The position numbers were made by a program, and so were the translations under genes. The notes under the pieces were generated by a model. The model worked only from the letters and a program-made list of their open reading frames with translations. It searched no databases and had not been told where the DNA came from. Shown piece by piece: positions 18,011-27,607 of a DNA stretch of 64,000 nucleotides. Position 1 is the stretch's first letter, and the number at the start of each line of letters is the position of its first letter. Source of the stretch: Chloroflexi bacterium TSY (lineage in GTDB: Bacteria > Chloroflexota > Anaerolineae > Caldilineales > Caldilineaceae). Location: NCBI GenBank assembly GCA_019217005.1, contig JAHBNG010000006.1:186001-250000 (forward strand), in the 5' to 3' direction.

Positions 18011-19428
18011 ACTCGATAGTTGTATTTTGAGCAGGTGCCAGATTTGACAAAGTCAAATTAAGCAGAGCAGACCTGCCGTTTGGCGAAAAGGGTAGCGAAG
18101 ACCTCCGCAATCTCCTGTCCGTCATTCAAGGCATCATGAGCCGTCAAGATGAGATCTTGAATCAGTGACTGAGTTTGCTGCCGGGTAGCCTCACCAAGGG
18201 ATTTGCTGGGCGAGAATTGAGTTTTAGCCAATGATGGTCCCAAACAATCAAGGTGCAAGAGAGAATAAGCCACGAAGACCAGAGACCAATGTTTTTGAAA
18301 GGCGTGGGCAGTTCGCATGCAATATTCATCAAGACCAAGCAGTTGTTTACCATCCTGATAAACCGTCTCGATAGGCCAACGAAGCAGGTAAATCGAGAGA
18401 ATGCGTTTGGCATTACAGTCGGTGCGATTGGTCACTAAAACGGCATAATTGTCTTGCAATTCAGGATTCTCTTTGACTTTAATATGTGGCCCCTCGAAAG
18501 TTATCGGCTGACCATCTTCATCCCGCAAACGAAAACTATTTGTCTCCAGATTGCGATTGCACTTCAAGATGCTGATCCAATCTTTATTCAGACGATCGAG
18601 TACAGCTAGAAAATCTGGAGCGAGATACCAACCATCGAAGAGAGCCCAACCAAAGATAAGGGTTCGTTCAACAGCTTTTTCAACCAGTTCACTGGCAATG
18701 GTTATCTTGGTCTTAAACGCTTCGTCTCGCTCTCGAAAGGCGGGGTCAGTTAATAGGTGGCTATCCACTCGTTTATGAAAAGCGGTTCGTTCTTTCTTTT
18801 TCTTGGGAATCTCGGTCACTGGGAAATGTTTTTCCACAAATGCTTCCCAGTCGGTAAACTCTTCGTACCGTCGGTAGATACTTGCATCGACCGGAAAACG
18901 GATAGCGCCACTGACATAGTGACTTGTGACTAAGTTATGAGCCAGTGGATGCTGACCATTGCTATGATTGTAGTGGGTGTCGATATACTCGAACAGACTT
19001 CCCACATGTTCACATAGTGTATCGTCAATCGCTAATACCGATTCTGACTCTGAACGTTGGTATTGTGCTGTCTCTGACTATACGCTCATCATTGAGTTTT
19101 TTCGGCTCGCCAAGGAGCTTCACTCAGATACCGTGATACATTCGTCTTATCTGCACTATCTAGAATGCAACGGGCAATATTTGCCATGCTTTTGTTGTCC
19201 AAGACCATCAGACCCGTCAGATAGTTTTCAAAGTGGCGAAACTGTTTACGATTGGCAAATACTGAACGAAAGGTTTCGCTATGCTCCTTGACCAGTGGCG
19301 CTACATTTACTATCGGCAATTGCATCTTGATGGCTCCTTTTCTGCACTTTTTTCTTGATGCAATCTATTGAGATGACTTTTGTCTCTTTTGTCAAAATTG
19401 GAAAACCTTCATTTCACAACTATCGAGT
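18011..19428 (-). mobile_element. IS701-type insertion sequence, copy 1, with 5-bp target duplication
   Basis: The ends ACTCGATAGTTGT (18011-) and ACAACTATCGAGT (-19428) are inverted repeats, and TCATA flanks both sides (18006-18010 and 19429-19433). The 1418-bp element carries a broken transposase gene. Boundaries follow directly from the repeats; the family is inferred from the protein. Confidence 0.85.
18058..19325 (-). pseudogene. IS701-type transposase, frameshifted
   Basis: The N-terminal part (19325 to about 19090) reads MQLPIVNVAPLVKEH...FENYLTGL, the standard IS701-type opening. The body (19005-18058) holds the DDE domain with RWPIETVYQDGKQLLGLDEY near the catalytic glutamate, and the first aspartates (LAIDDTLCEHVG) fall between the two in a third frame. 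Two shifts are needed: one at the six-T run 19097-19102 (coding strand A6, five would keep frame) and one near 19060. The transposase is therefore inactive unless the sequence is wrong. Confidence 0.85.
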
Positions 19429-19508
19429 TCATAATAAGTATTTCCATTCTTTGTTAAACACATGAGACTATACGTCAAGTCGCAGCGTTAAATGCCGTTA
19501 GAAACCCC

Positions 19509-20303
19509 TCACCGTCTCCAAACCGCAATTTCTCCACCAATCACAAATCCAATCCGTGTGTAAATGGGAACAGAAGGCGGATCGGGGAAGACGCTCGTCG
19601 GCAAATCAGGATTTAATGCTACTGACGCATGAACGAGCGCTGCTGCATATCCTCGGCGACGGAAATTTGGCAGGGTCGACAGGCCATAGATCCCGACCAT
19701 ATCCTCGGTTGCATGAACAATGACGCTGGAGACCACTTGGCCATCAAGCCAGCCATTCAGGTAAGTCATGCCCGGATCGTCCAGGGTTGCAGGATGATGC
19801 TGACTGAACGGTACCCACTTCGGATCCGGCGTGTCCATGTCTCCAAATCCAAGTCGGCTGGCCTCTTCGAAGAGGGCAAGCTGTTCTTCGGTTGTTACAA
19901 TCTCGATTGATAGTCCCTCTGGAGGGGGTAGCTCGGTCAGGGGTCCAGGTGCACGAAGGTACCACGGATTCTGCACCCTTTTTTCAAGTCCCAACGACGT
20001 CAGATCTCGGCTAGCCCAGCAATCATAGAGGGTAAAGCCATCTGGTCTCCAAAAGTCGATTGCTTTGCTGAGATCAGTAGCAAGTTCATCCTCAGTCGTT
20101 TGGTCATCGATCAACGACGCACCCAGATAAATGCCCGATCCGCCAGGTTGTCGCCACCAGATCGAGTCTGTGGTCGACGTTGGAACGTCGAATGCTTGCA
20201 CGGATGAATCTGTCCAGGCTGCTACATTGAGTGCCATTGCGCGCGTCATTGCGGGAGCGTTATATTGATCTTTGTATACACGCTGGTTTGGGGTTATGGT
20301 CAT
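19509..20303 (-). CDS. GNAT-family N-acetyltransferase
   Basis: This 264-residue protein has the acetyl-CoA-binding motif A in its C-terminal third: VGIYGLSTLPNFRRRGYAAALVHA, where R-R-x-G-Y/A is the pyrophosphate-binding loop, followed by YTRIGFVIGGEIAVW (motif B). The N-terminal half (PGGSGIYLGASLIDD, WYLRAPGPL) resembles the tandem, degenerate GNAT domain seen in two-lobed members. Acceptor substrate unknown. The ATG at 20303 is preferred because AAAGGAAAT lies upstream. Confidence 0.8.
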   Translation of the reverse strand: MTITPNQRVYKDQYNAPAMTRAMALNVAAWTDSSVQAFDVPTSTTDSIWWRQPGGSGIYLGASLIDDQTTEDELATDLSKAIDFWRPDGFTLYDCWASRDLTSLGLEKRVQNPWYLRAPGPLTELPPPEGLSIEIVTTEEQLALFEEASRLGFGDMDTPDPKWVPFSQHHPATLDDPGMTYLNGWLDGQVVSSVIVHATEDMVGIYGLSTLPNFRRRGYAAALVHASVALNPDLPTSVFPDPPSVPIYTRIGFVIGGEIAVWRR

Positions 20304-20428
20304 GGTCGCATTATTTCCTTTGTGGTTCTTTGTTTTGTTCAAATCAGATGATCAAGAGATTCTTGCGACCAATCAAAATGGCCGCGGGCATGAAACACAC
20401 CCACGGCCACGATAAAGCCAAGGTTTTG

Positions 20429-20515
20429 TTAATCAACAAGCAGGTGTATTCCATAGATAGAATGTTCTTGCAGAGTATGCTGCATCAGATCGTGATCATT
20501 TATCTCTACAAGCAT
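20429..20515 (-). CDS. 28-residue open frame behind an IS-borne ribosome-binding site
   Basis: ATG at 20515 is preceded by AAAGGAGGTG (20521-20530 on the complementary strand) and opens a frame of 28 residues (MLVEINDHDLMQHTLQEHSI...) ending at TAA 20429. The sequence is not recognised and may be the 5' stump of a gene broken by the adjacent IS; a hydrophobic peptide in another frame follows downstream (about 20344-20459). The strong Shine-Dalgarno is also found next to the third copy of the same IS, see findings. Confidence 0.3.
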   Translation of the reverse strand: MLVEINDHDLMQHTLQEHSIYGIHLLVD

Positions 20516-20538
20516 AAATACACCTCCTTTCGTCTAAA

Positions 20539-22444
20539 GAACTTTCTCGGAAAGTGTAGTCGGATGTCAGACCAGAGAGGTCGAGGCCGACCAATCGCGA
20601 GTTGTTAAGAATTTACCCCCAACCCCAAGCTGTTTCCGACGTAGTGATAAGTAGAAAGTGTGGGCTCATTGGAACGACCAAACGGAAACAGAAAGGGGGG
20701 TCGGATGTTAACCAGCATCTTCCGTCACAAGCAGTATGTGCGGTTTGTACGCCATCGAGCGGGTCGATATGGTGCGCTGCGCTGCGACCATCGCCATTAT
20801 GCGGTATGGCGCAAGCTGTCAGCGACGAATCTCGATGGTGCGTACCCGTTTTTGGCACCGTTATACGTGCCAGACTGGGGACGACCCGTGCGCGACCCGG
20901 TGTCCATGTTGCGCTCGTGTCTGGCCATGATGCTCTGTGGTCAGACGAGCTTCGATGTGTGGGTGGGGCAGATGCGCGATGAGCCCTTCTACGCCCTCAT
21001 CAGCGGCTTCGAGCCCAACGACGTGCCTGGCGTGGGCACGTTTTACGACTTTCAAGACCGTCTCCTGCAACGCGAGCGGCAAGCCCGCAGCCAGGCTCGT
21101 CGCCCCTATCAACGGCGAGATGAGCGGGATCAAGCCGCTGCCCACAAGGACAAGAACGATCTGCGCCCCCATGCGGGCATCGTCAATCGCCTGACCGCGC
21201 TCATTCTGGGGCGCCCTTTTGCGCCGCCAGCCGTCGCTGAACTACTGGCAGGTCAGACTGGTATGGCCGCCTTGCCTACTTGGGAGCAGGTGCTGCAACG
21301 GCTCTTCTACGGCTGCTTCGTGGCCCACTCAGTCGAGTTGGGCTTGCTCGACCTGGACCATCTCCATGTGGCTGGCGACGGCGCCAAACTGCCCACTTGG
21401 GCCAATCCCTACGGCCAGAAGCTGTGTAAGTGCAATAATCGAGGTAAGAAACGCCACGAACGCTGTCGCTGCCATCGCGCCTACAACGACCCCCACGCCC
21501 TCTGGGGCTGGGACAGCTACCGTCATTGCTGGGTCTATGGGCACACGGCCTATGAACTGACCGCCTATTCGCTCCAGCATCGCTGCCAACTACCCTTGGT
21601 CATCACTATGGCTGATGGCAATCGTCATGACAGTCCCCTCGGGCTCGCGACGCTCTATCGGGGGCGAGAAATCTTCGGCTTGCCCATCCAGACTGCCACT
21701 TTGGATGCCGCCCACGATGTCATCGGCTATTATCGCCTTGCCACCCTGCGTTGGGACATGGCGCTGGTCATGCCCCTTAACCAACGCAACCAGGACCACA
21801 GCCGCTTTGCTGGCTCCATACGCCTAGACGGCAGTATCCCTATCTGTCCCGCCGGGCGGCCCATGACACGCTGGGGCTTCTGTCCCGACCGCTTGCGCAT
21901 CAAGTGGCGCTGTCCCTTGGCGGCCGCCACGAAGACGCCCGACGTGATCACCTGTCCGCACTTTGGCCAGGATTGCTCTGGTTCAGCCTATGGGCGCGTC
22001 GTCTATACCTATCCCAAGGACAACTATCGCTTGCACACCCGCATCCCCAGGGACAGCGACCTTTGGCAACTTCATGCTAACGCTCGCTCCTGCGCTGAAC
22101 GCTCAGTCAAGCGCAAGAAGTACGACTTTCATCTCCTCCAGACCCGCACTGCTGGCCGCGACCGATGGTTCTTCCGCTTCGCTCTCGCGGCCATGTGTCA
22201 GCACGTCGACGCCTGGCTACACCATGCCGCCCGACGACTCGCTTAACACTTGACCCCCTGGGCCACTCACACTTCTCCGCGCTCGGCCAGGACTACGGAT
22301 GCCGACCCTTGCCTACTTTTCCCTGCCACTCACACTTTTTTGCCGCTATCCGACATTTTTCTTCCTACTCCCTCCCTTACGCACTTTTTCGACCCTCCTC
22401 GCACCATCGACCTCGGGGATGATGTGCACTTTCCGAGAGAGCTC
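20539..22444 (+). mobile_element. unassigned 1.9-kb insertion sequence, copy 1 (intact)
   Basis: Terminal repeats GAACTTTCTCGGAAAGTG and CACTTTCCGAGAGAGCTC match at 16 of 18 positions and bound 1906 bp with one full transposase gene. A second element of the same family begins five bases later at 22450 and a third lies inverted at 39218-41121. No target duplication is visible; a further 18 bp upstream (20521-20538) is shared with copy 3. Confidence 0.85.
20705..22246 (+). CDS. DDE transposase with a cysteine-rich insertion, family unassigned
   Basis: The 513-residue protein has candidate catalytic aspartates in AGDGAKLPTWANP (near residue 235) and TATLDAAHDVIGYY (near 347), and glutamate in CAERSVKRKKYDF (near 480). 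A cluster CKCNNRGKKRHERCRCHRAY (about 255-275) looks like a zinc-binding insertion, and another Cys group follows (CPLAAATKT...CPHFGQDCSG). The start ATG 20705 has AAAGGGGGG upstream; a GTG at 20660 is an alternative. This is the only undamaged copy of three in the window and so is the one that could still move the family. Confidence 0.85.
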   Translation: MLTSIFRHKQYVRFVRHRAGRYGALRCDHRHYAVWRKLSATNLDGAYPFLAPLYVPDWGRPVRDPVSMLRSCLAMMLCGQTSFDVWVGQMRDEPFYALISGFEPNDVPGVGTFYDFQDRLLQRERQARSQARRPYQRRDERDQAAAHKDKNDLRPHAGIVNRLTALILGRPFAPPAVAELLAGQTGMAALPTWEQVLQRLFYGCFVAHSVELGLLDLDHLHVAGDGAKLPTWANPYGQKLCKCNNRGKKRHERCRCHRAYNDPHALWGWDSYRHCWVYGHTAYELTAYSLQHRCQLPLVITMADGNRHDSPLGLATLYRGREIFGLPIQTATLDAAHDVIGYYRLATLRWDMALVMPLNQRNQDHSRFAGSIRLDGSIPICPAGRPMTRWGFCPDRLRIKWRCPLAAATKTPDVITCPHFGQDCSGSAYGRVVYTYPKDNYRLHTRIPRDSDLWQLHANARSCAERSVKRKKYDFHLLQTRTAGRDRWFFRFALAAMCQHVDAWLHHAARRLA

Positions 22445-22612
22445 TGTGGGAACTTTCTCGGAAAGTGCTAACGGTGTCAAAGAGAGAGAGCCAGAGCGTT
22501 AGCACACGAGTTGTTAAGAAATCACCCCCAACCCTAAGCTGTTTCAAGCGTAGTGTTATGTAGAAAGCGTCGAATCAGGGATACGACGGTACAAAACAGA
22601 AAGGGAGTTGGG

Positions 22613-24140
22613 ATGTTAGCGAAAATCTTCCGTCACAAGCAGTATGTGCGTTTTGTGCGCCATACCGCATAATGGCGGTCTGCGAAGCAACCATCGCCAT
22701 TATGCGGTATGGCGCAAGCTATCAAAGACGAATCTCGATGGAGCGTATAGTTTGTTGAAGACGTTATACGTGCCAGAGTGTGGTCGCCCTGCGCGGGATC
22801 CGGTCTCAATGTTGCGTTCGTGTCTGGCCATGATGGAGTGTGGCCAGACAAGTTTCGATGAGTGGGTGGGCCAGATGCGAGACGAGCCCTTCTACGCCCT
22901 CATCAGCGGATTCGAGCCAAGTAATGTGCCAGGAGTTGGTACCTTTTACGACTTTCAAGACCGGCTTCTGAAACGCAAACGGCAAGCCCGCAGCCACTTG
23001 CGTCGTCCCTATCAACGGCGAGATGAACGAGACCAAGCGGCAACCCATCAGGAGAAGAATAACCTGAGCCCTCATGCGGGGATTATCAATCGATTGACCG
23101 AGCGTATCTTGGGACGTCCTTATGCGCCCACAGCCGTGGCTGAATTACTGGCAGGTCAAAGCACTCTGGCGACCTTGCCCGCCTGGGAGCAGGTGCTGCA
23201 ACGGCTCTTCTATGGCTGCTTTGTGGCCCACTCGGTCGAGTTGGGCTTAATCGACCTGGACCATCTCCAGCCACATGGAGATGGAGCCAAACTACCGACT
23301 TGGGCCAATCCTTCTGGCAAGAAACTGTGTGACTGCGACAATCGAGGGAAGAAATCAGACCAACGCTGCCGCTGCCATCGGGCCTACAACGACCCCCATG
23401 CCCTTTGGGGCTGGGATAGCTATCGCCACTGTTGGGTCTATGGGCACACTTGCTATGAATTGACTGCCTATTCCCTCCAGCATCGCTGTCAACTGCCCCT
23501 GGTCATCACCATGGCTGATGGCAATCGCCACGACAGCGTCCTTGGTCTTGCCACACTCTATCGAGGGTGCGAACTCTTCGGCTTGCCCATCCAGACTGCC
23601 ACTTTGGATGCGGCTCATGATGTCATCGGCTATTATCGTCTCGCCACACTGCGCTGGCACATGGCTTTGGTCATTCCACTCAACCAACGCAACCAGGGCC
23701 ACACTCACTATGAGAGCCCCATCTCCCTCAACGGCAGCACTCCCCTCTGTCCCGCAGGGCTACACATGACTCACTGGGGCTTCTGTCCTGACCGTTTGCG
23801 CATCAAGTGGCGCTGTCCCTTGGCCGCCGCCAAGAAGACCCCCGCTCTCACCACCTGTCCTCACTTTGCTCAGGATTGCTCCGGCTCACCCTATGGTCGC
23901 GTCGTCTACACCTATCCCAAGCATAACTATCGCTTGCACACTCGCATCCCTAGAGACTGTGACCTCTGGCAACTTCACGCCAAGGCTCGTTCCTGTGCTG
24001 AACGCTCTGTCAAGCGCAAAAAGTACGACTTTCACTTGCTCCAGACTCGCACTGCCGGGCGCGACCGCTGGTTCTTCCGCTTCGCTCTTGCTGCCATGTG
24101 CCAGCACATTGATGCTTGGTTCTTTCGCATCCGTGACTGA
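22613..24140 (+). pseudogene. transposase of IS copy 2, disrupted near its start
   Basis: Starting at ATG 22613 (AAGGGAG upstream) the reading frame gives MLAKIFRHKQYVRFVRHTA and then stops at 22670-22672. The transposase body resumes in another frame at about 22690 (HRHYAVWRKLSKTNLDGAY) and runs to TGA 24140 with the same Asp, Asp, Glu and cysteine motifs as copy 1. The break coincides with a new 22-bp inverted repeat (22656-22677 with 22695-22716) that replaces sequence present in copy 1. Confidence 0.85.
22656..22716. repeat. 22-bp perfect inverted repeat created inside a transposase gene
   Basis: TGCGCCATACCGCATAATGG (continuing CG, 22656-22677) is the exact complement of 22695-22716. 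In IS copies 1 and 3 the second arm is present but the first arm is replaced by unrelated codons for RAGRYGALRCD. This is the expected scar of an intrastrand template switch during replication. Confidence 0.85.
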
Positions 24141-24410
24141 CTGCCGCTAGCGGCCACCAACCGATTCTTGCTTTCCGCACTCCTTCACGACTGCGCTTGA
24201 TTCCCCCTGCCTGACTTTCCGCACCATAGGCTCTTTTTCATCCCACAACGACTTTCTACCTCCGGCTTGCATTCCTCCCCTCTTTGAGCCCTCACTTTCA
24301 CCCTTCAGTCTGGTTTCTGGACTTCACTTCCCGAGAGAGCTCTGATGTTCTATACGGTTTAGGATAGCAGTCAGAACCCATTGTACCTCTTTAAAAGAGT
24401 TTTGTCACCT

Positions 24411-24510
24411 TAGGTACTTATCCGAAAAGTTCTTCCGAAAAGTTCTGTGACGATGCATTCTCACTCGAGAGGCTGATCGGACTCACAACCACTTTTCGGA
24501 TAGGCTCTTA
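24411..24510. mobile_element. 100-bp MITE, family P3, copy 2
   Basis: The ends TAGGTACTTATCCGAAAAG and CTTTTCGGATAGGCTCTTA match copies at 8357-8443 and 54563-54649. A 13-bp tandem duplication of TTCTTCCGAAAAG makes this copy longer. Its right edge supplies the TTAA into which the IS701-type element at 24512 inserted. Confidence 0.8.
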
Positions 24511-24511
24511 A

Positions 24512-26126
24512 TACTACTGTGCAGCAATATATTGTGAAACACAAAGGAAATTCGTTATATTTCTGGGCATATTGCTAACAAAACGCAAACAGAATGCAAA
24601 GGAAAAATGAGATAGACTGAAGAGCCAATAAAATGAAGCAGTCTTCGATGAAAGGAAATCAAGATGAAACTTGCTCAAGCAGTCAATCAATATGACTACA
24701 GCCAACTGGAAAGCCCGCCGCTGCTGGAACTGACAGAAGAGCAACTGGCGGCACTGGCCGACCAACTCCAGGAGTATCATGCCATATATAGTCCATACTT
24801 CAGCCATGTGGCTCAGAGAGAGCATGCGTACCACTACATGCGAGGCTTGTTAGACCCCGAAATCAAACGCAAATCGGCCGAGAACATCGCGCTGGCGACA
24901 GTAGGAGAATCGGGTGTACGCCCCCCTGCAAAGCTTTGTGAGTCAGAGCCGCTGGAGCGGTGAAGCGATGCTGGCGGAACATACTCGACAGACAGGTGAG
25001 TTGTTGGGAGACGCAAATGGCGTCTTACTCCTGGATGGGAGCGACATTCCCAAGCAAGGAGAAGAGTCAGTGGGCGTCAAGCGGCAGCGGTGTGGCGAAC
25101 TGGGCAAGATCGCCAACTGTCAAGCCGGAGTCTTCCTGGGATATAATAGCTCTCATGGCTATACCTTACTGAACTGTCGGTTGTATATCCCCCCAAGAAT
25201 GGTTTAGTGATGAGTATGCAGAGAAGCGGTACAAAACCGGTCTTCCCACTGACCTGACCTTCCAAACAAAAAATGAATTGGCTTGGTCCATGATTGAGCA
25301 GACGCACGCCCTGGGTGCGTTGCCCATCCGCTGGATCACTATGGATGAAGCCTTTGGCAAAGATACTCATCTGCTTGACTGCATTGATGGCCAAACCGCT
25401 TACAGCTACTTTGCTGAAGTGCCCAAAGAGACTCGTGTCTGGACCTCCAGCCCCCCAGACCTATCTGCCCGCATCATCTGGATGCGGGCGCAAAGCTTCC
25501 AAGCTCCGCGTCCGGCCTGGTGAACCTACGCCTCTCACCGTTGCTCAACTCGCTGACACCTTCCAGGAGCATGAGTGGCAACAGCATGTTCTCAAAGAGG
25601 GCTCCAAGGGCTTCATCGTTGCTTCCATTGCTTGTCGCCGCATTGTCTCTGTCCGCAATGGGCTCCCCGGTTCTGCTCTCTGGCTCATCGTCCGCCGCAA
25701 TCCCGATTGCTCTCTGCAATACTTTCTCTCCAATGCACCCCTTGAGACTTCCTTGGATGACTTCGCCACTGTTTCTGCTTTGCGTTGGCCCATTGAAACC
25801 ATTTTTGAACAAGCCAAGCAGTTTCTCGGACTCAACGAATATGAAACTCGCAGTTGGCTCGGTTGGCATCATCATATGACCTTAGTCATTTTGGCCTTTG
25901 GTTTCTTGGCTCGTTCTCAGTTTTTCCTCAAATATGATGCCCCCGCTCTCACTTTGCCACAGGTTGTTGAACTTCTCCATGCCGTTCTGCCTAAACCTGT
26001 CTTGACACTCGCTGAGACTATCGAGCGCCTTCGCTACAAGCAACGTCGTCTTGCTTCCGCTAAACGCTCGCATTATCTTGTGCAAAAATCGAACATTATC
26101 GAGCCTTTACTTGATGCACAGTAGTA
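24512..26126 (+). mobile_element. IS701-type insertion sequence, copy 2, TTAA target duplication
   Basis: Inverted ends TACTACTGTGCA (24512-) and TGCACAGTAGTA (-26126) are flanked by TTAA on both sides (24508-24511 and 26127-26130). The left TTAA joins MITE P3 copy 2 and the right TTAA contains the stop codon of ycaQ on the other strand. Confidence 0.88.
24664..26124 (+). pseudogene. IS701-type transposase with three frameshifts
   Basis: Pieces in successive frames join to one transposase: MKLAQAVNQYDYSQLESPPLLEL, then SFVSQSRWSGEAM and LLLDGSDIPKQGEESVGVKRQ (first Asp), CRLYIP, EWFSDEYAEKRYKTGLP, RWITMDEAFGKD (second Asp) and LRWPIETIFEQAKQFLGLNEY (Glu). All three shifts fall at six-C runs, 24921-24926, 25189-25194 and 25451-25456, and five C at each would give one continuous frame. 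The TAG at 26122-26124 lies in the terminal repeat. Confidence 0.85.
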
Positions 26127-27359
26127 TTAAGGACGCATTTTCTTTAGCGCCTCGTCTACAACGATTTTGAACGTCTCTGGCTCGCTCCGTTCGATGATAG
26201 TGCGTTCACAATCGTGGAAGGCAGCAAATTCCCGCAATGCAGTCGCCACATCATGGGCAAGCTCATCGGTCACAACCTCGTCCTCTTCCAGAAAGATACT
26301 GCGGATAAGCATCGTGCTGTTTGCTCGATCTGCTTTGGGATCGATGCGTCCAACGATGCGACCGTTGTGCAAGATCGGCATGACATAGTAGCCATATTTG
26401 CGTTTGGCCGCTGGTGTGTAAATTTCGATGCGATAGTGGAAATCAAAGAGTTGCTCGTCTCGATTGCGATCCCAGATCAGGTTATCAAATGGTGAGAGAA
26501 AGGTGGTGAGGGTGGGCGTATGTTTGCCTTTGGTAATTTGGCGCAGCAGTGGACGCACGTTTGGGTCCAGGTAGGTTTTTTCATCCCACCCCTCAACCTC
26601 GACTTGCTCAATTTCGCCTTCCTCAACGAGCCGATCGAGCTCGGTCCGTGCATCGACGACTTTGATGCGGTAATAGTCACGAACGTGCTTGACTGTGCCG
26701 ATACCTAGATAGTGCAACCCTTGGCGCGTTGCCCAACGCGTATACTCGTCCATTGTTTTGGTGGGCTGCAAAGCGGCAGGAGGATGGACGCGTTCAGCCA
26801 CATCGTACTGAATCTGAAAATTGTTGCGATCGTGGATCATCAGATACCCCATCTCAAACAGGGCATTCAGCGCATGTTTGGCCGGCTTGTGATCCCACCA
26901 ACTGCCGCGTCGCCTGTTGGGGTCATCAAAATCCTTGGACGTAAGCGGTCCTCGTTTGCGCACAACGGCCAAAACGTCATCCATCACTCGCTGTCCATCT
27001 ACGCCGTCCAAATGATTGATCTTGAACCGTTCATCAGGATTGCGGCGCGCCCAAATGGTGGGCGCAATCCATTCAAAGTCTTCCATGGGCATCAAGCTCG
27101 CGCAATGGGCCCACTGCTCAAAGAGGTAGCGGTCAGGGCAAAGCAGCTCGTCGAGCTTTGCCGGATTATAGAGCCCCGCGCGGCTGTGCATCACGAGGTA
27201 GTGGCTGCGCTGGACAACGTTTACGCTGTCTAGCTGCAAGATACCAATGTTGCGAATGATTTTTTTGAGCGTGCCTTTATTGACTGTGGCAGGTCGTTGG
27301 TGCAATCCTTGCTTGACGACGGCCAATGTACGGACTAAATCGCGTGAAAGTGTCTCCAA
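26127..27359 (-). CDS. YcaQ-like DNA glycosylase / winged-helix protein
   Basis: This 410-residue protein belongs to the HTH_42 (former DUF1006) family, whose E. coli member YcaQ unhooks interstrand crosslinks and the Streptomyces member AlkZ repairs toxin adducts. The signature ILQLDSVNVVQRSHYLVMHSR lies near residue 40, the Q-x-D in place of Q-x-Q being a known variant. Three winged helices follow (residues 100-330), with LSPFDNLIWDR near 295. The TTG at 27359 is preferred because AAAGGAGG stands four bases before it. Its TAA stop is part of the TTAA duplicated by the neighbouring IS, so the gene escaped damage. Confidence 0.82.
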   Translation of the reverse strand: METLSRDLVRTLAVVKQGLHQRPATVNKGTLKKIIRNIGILQLDSVNVVQRSHYLVMHSRAGLYNPAKLDELLCPDRYLFEQWAHCASLMPMEDFEWIAPTIWARRNPDERFKINHLDGVDGQRVMDDVLAVVRKRGPLTSKDFDDPNRRRGSWWDHKPAKHALNALFEMGYLMIHDRNNFQIQYDVAERVHPPAALQPTKTMDEYTRWATRQGLHYLGIGTVKHVRDYYRIKVVDARTELDRLVEEGEIEQVEVEGWDEKTYLDPNVRPLLRQITKGKHTPTLTTFLSPFDNLIWDRNRDEQLFDFHYRIEIYTPAAKRKYGYYVMPILHNGRIVGRIDPKADRANSTMLIRSIFLEEDEVVTDELAHDVATALREFAAFHDCERTIIERSEPETFKIVVDEALKKMRP

Positions 27360-27607
27360 GTTTCCTCCTTTGATGTTCAACAACGAAAGCCATCGTTTGG
27401 CGTCCTATTTTTGCATTGTTTGCTCGACTCAGGTACCCTCATTGGAATTAGTTTACCCTTATTACACCCACTCATAGATTGTAGTGGTTGGGATATATTT
27501 TAAACAGACGGACTCATCTAGGAAAATTGCGCAATCCGATGTTTCATCAGAAGCAAAATTTCATGGTTGCGCAGTTTCGTTTCATGAGTGAACAGAAGGA
27601 GGCAGGG

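Larger units (their letters stand above)
22450..24342 (+). mobile_element. same 1.9-kb IS family, copy 2 (diverged)
   Basis: The left end GAACTTTCTCGGAAAGTG (22450-) and right end CACTTCCCGAGAGAGCTC (-24342) match copy 1. The element lies in the same orientation, separated from copy 1 by TGTGG only. Sequence divergence from copy 1 is spread over the whole length, so it is a separate older member rather than a fresh tandem copy. Confidence 0.85.

Noticed and set aside
19097..19102. Programmed -1 frameshift at A6 in the IS701-type transposase
   Set aside because: The family sequence continues after skipping one base forward (+1), not after slipping back by one, and the same six-for-five pattern occurs in non-transposase genes.
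22445..22449. TGTGG between IS copies 1 and 2 as a shared target duplication
   Set aside because: The other flank of copy 2 is TGATG and that of copy 1 is TCTAAA, so there is no matching duplication.
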